The notes beneath the pieces were generated by a model. The model did not search any database. It was given only the letters and a program-made list of their open reading frames with translations, and was not told the DNA's origin. DNA of 7,029 nt from a candidate division CSSED10-310 bacterium (GTDB lineage Bacteria > CSSED10-310 > JAFGDC01). A program made the position numbers and the translations under genes. This document shows positions 6,883-7,029 of this stretch, piece by piece; the first letter of the stretch is position 1, and every line of letters begins with the position of its first letter. The stretch is taken from positions 1-7,029 of the forward strand of contig JAFGDC010000405.1 in the NCBI GenBank assembly GCA_016932295.1, given 5' to 3'.

Positions 6883-6899
6883 TTAACAGGTGGCGTAAA
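6871..6899 (-). promoter_or_regulatory. Candidate sigma-70-type promoter for the peptidase-like gene
   Basis: On the minus strand TTTACG (6899-6894) is followed after 17 bases by TATATT (6876-6871). The -10 box matches consensus at five of six positions and the -35 box at four of six, with optimal spacing. The start would fall near 6865, giving a leader of about 16 bases that holds AGGAGGG and the ATG at 6849. A short leader and strong ribosome site suggest a simple, self-standing transcription unit. Confidence 0.5.
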
Positions 6900-7029
6900 T
6901 TCATCGTTCGATGGAGTTGGTTCGACACCAGACCAGGGATCAGGATGCGTGAGAGCGGCTCTTCACACTTCCACCACTCGTACCGATCTCCCCCTTCTCT
7001 CAGAGCCGTCGGGGAACACCTCTGCCAAA
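6900..7029. other. Right-edge region without a supportable gene
   Basis: No convincing coding sequence was seen in these 130 bases. A 21-codon open tail on the minus strand (7028 to a TGA at 6963-6965) could be the last residues of an upstream gene, and an ATG at 6946 on the plus strand stays open to the edge, but neither has recognisable content. A short palindrome, AGAGC-G-GCTCT, lies at 6952-6962. Its CGGCTCT half also matches AGAGCCG at 7002-7008 in inverted orientation. It might mark the end of an upstream transcript. Confidence 0.3.

Noticed and set aside
6963..7028. 21-codon minus-strand tail ending in TGA at the right edge
   Set aside because: It could be the end of an upstream gene, but 21 codons with no recognisable content are too little to call.
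6946..7029. Plus-strand ATG frame open to the right edge
   Set aside because: Only 28 codons, Ser/His/Arg-rich, no domain and only a weak ribosome-site match.

Overview
The window is about 60% G+C and holds four protein genes. It reads as chromosomal DNA of a Gram-negative-type bacterium that carries type II secretion/pilus machinery and an exosortase-type sorting signal. The poly(A) polymerase-like gene, the Asp/Gly calcium-type motif of the form DNDGDG, and the Pro/Thr linkers of secreted proteins all recall deltaproteobacteria (Myxococcota/Desulfobacterota relatives) and related uncultured phyla. That placement is inference; nothing seen here fixes the taxon.

Layout: (1) positions 1-997, minus strand, an inner-membrane type II secretion/type IV pilus F-family (GspF/PilC) protein whose last residues run off the left edge. 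(2) Positions 998-1235, a divergent intergenic region with a candidate promoter for the rightward gene. (3) Positions 1236-2519, plus strand, a PcnB-type poly(A) polymerase family nucleotidyltransferase with a TTG start and an arginine-rich tail. (4) Positions 2520-2707, a gap with a perfect 8-bp inverted repeat and a 13-bp palindrome. (5) Positions 2708-4357, plus strand, a secreted calcineurin-like metallophosphoesterase that resembles the eukaryotic TMEM62 group and carries a calcium-type motif and a C-terminal beta-rich domain. (6) Positions 4447-6849, minus strand and convergent with the previous gene, a large secreted caspase/gingipain-fold (clan CD) putative cysteine peptidase. It has two Pro/Thr linkers, an unrecognised ~290-residue domain and a C-terminal IPTL-CTERM-like exosortase sorting signal. 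(7) Positions 6850-7029, its promoter region with an inverted repeat on the -10 box, then sequence with no supportable gene.

The genes do not form one operon. The left pair (secretion-platform protein and RNA tailing enzyme) is divergent and looks like ordinary housekeeping or accessory content. The right pair is convergent and encodes two exported multidomain proteins, an exported phosphoesterase and a probably surface-anchored peptidase. These are the most unusual content. No CRISPR array, mobile element, tRNA or rRNA was seen.
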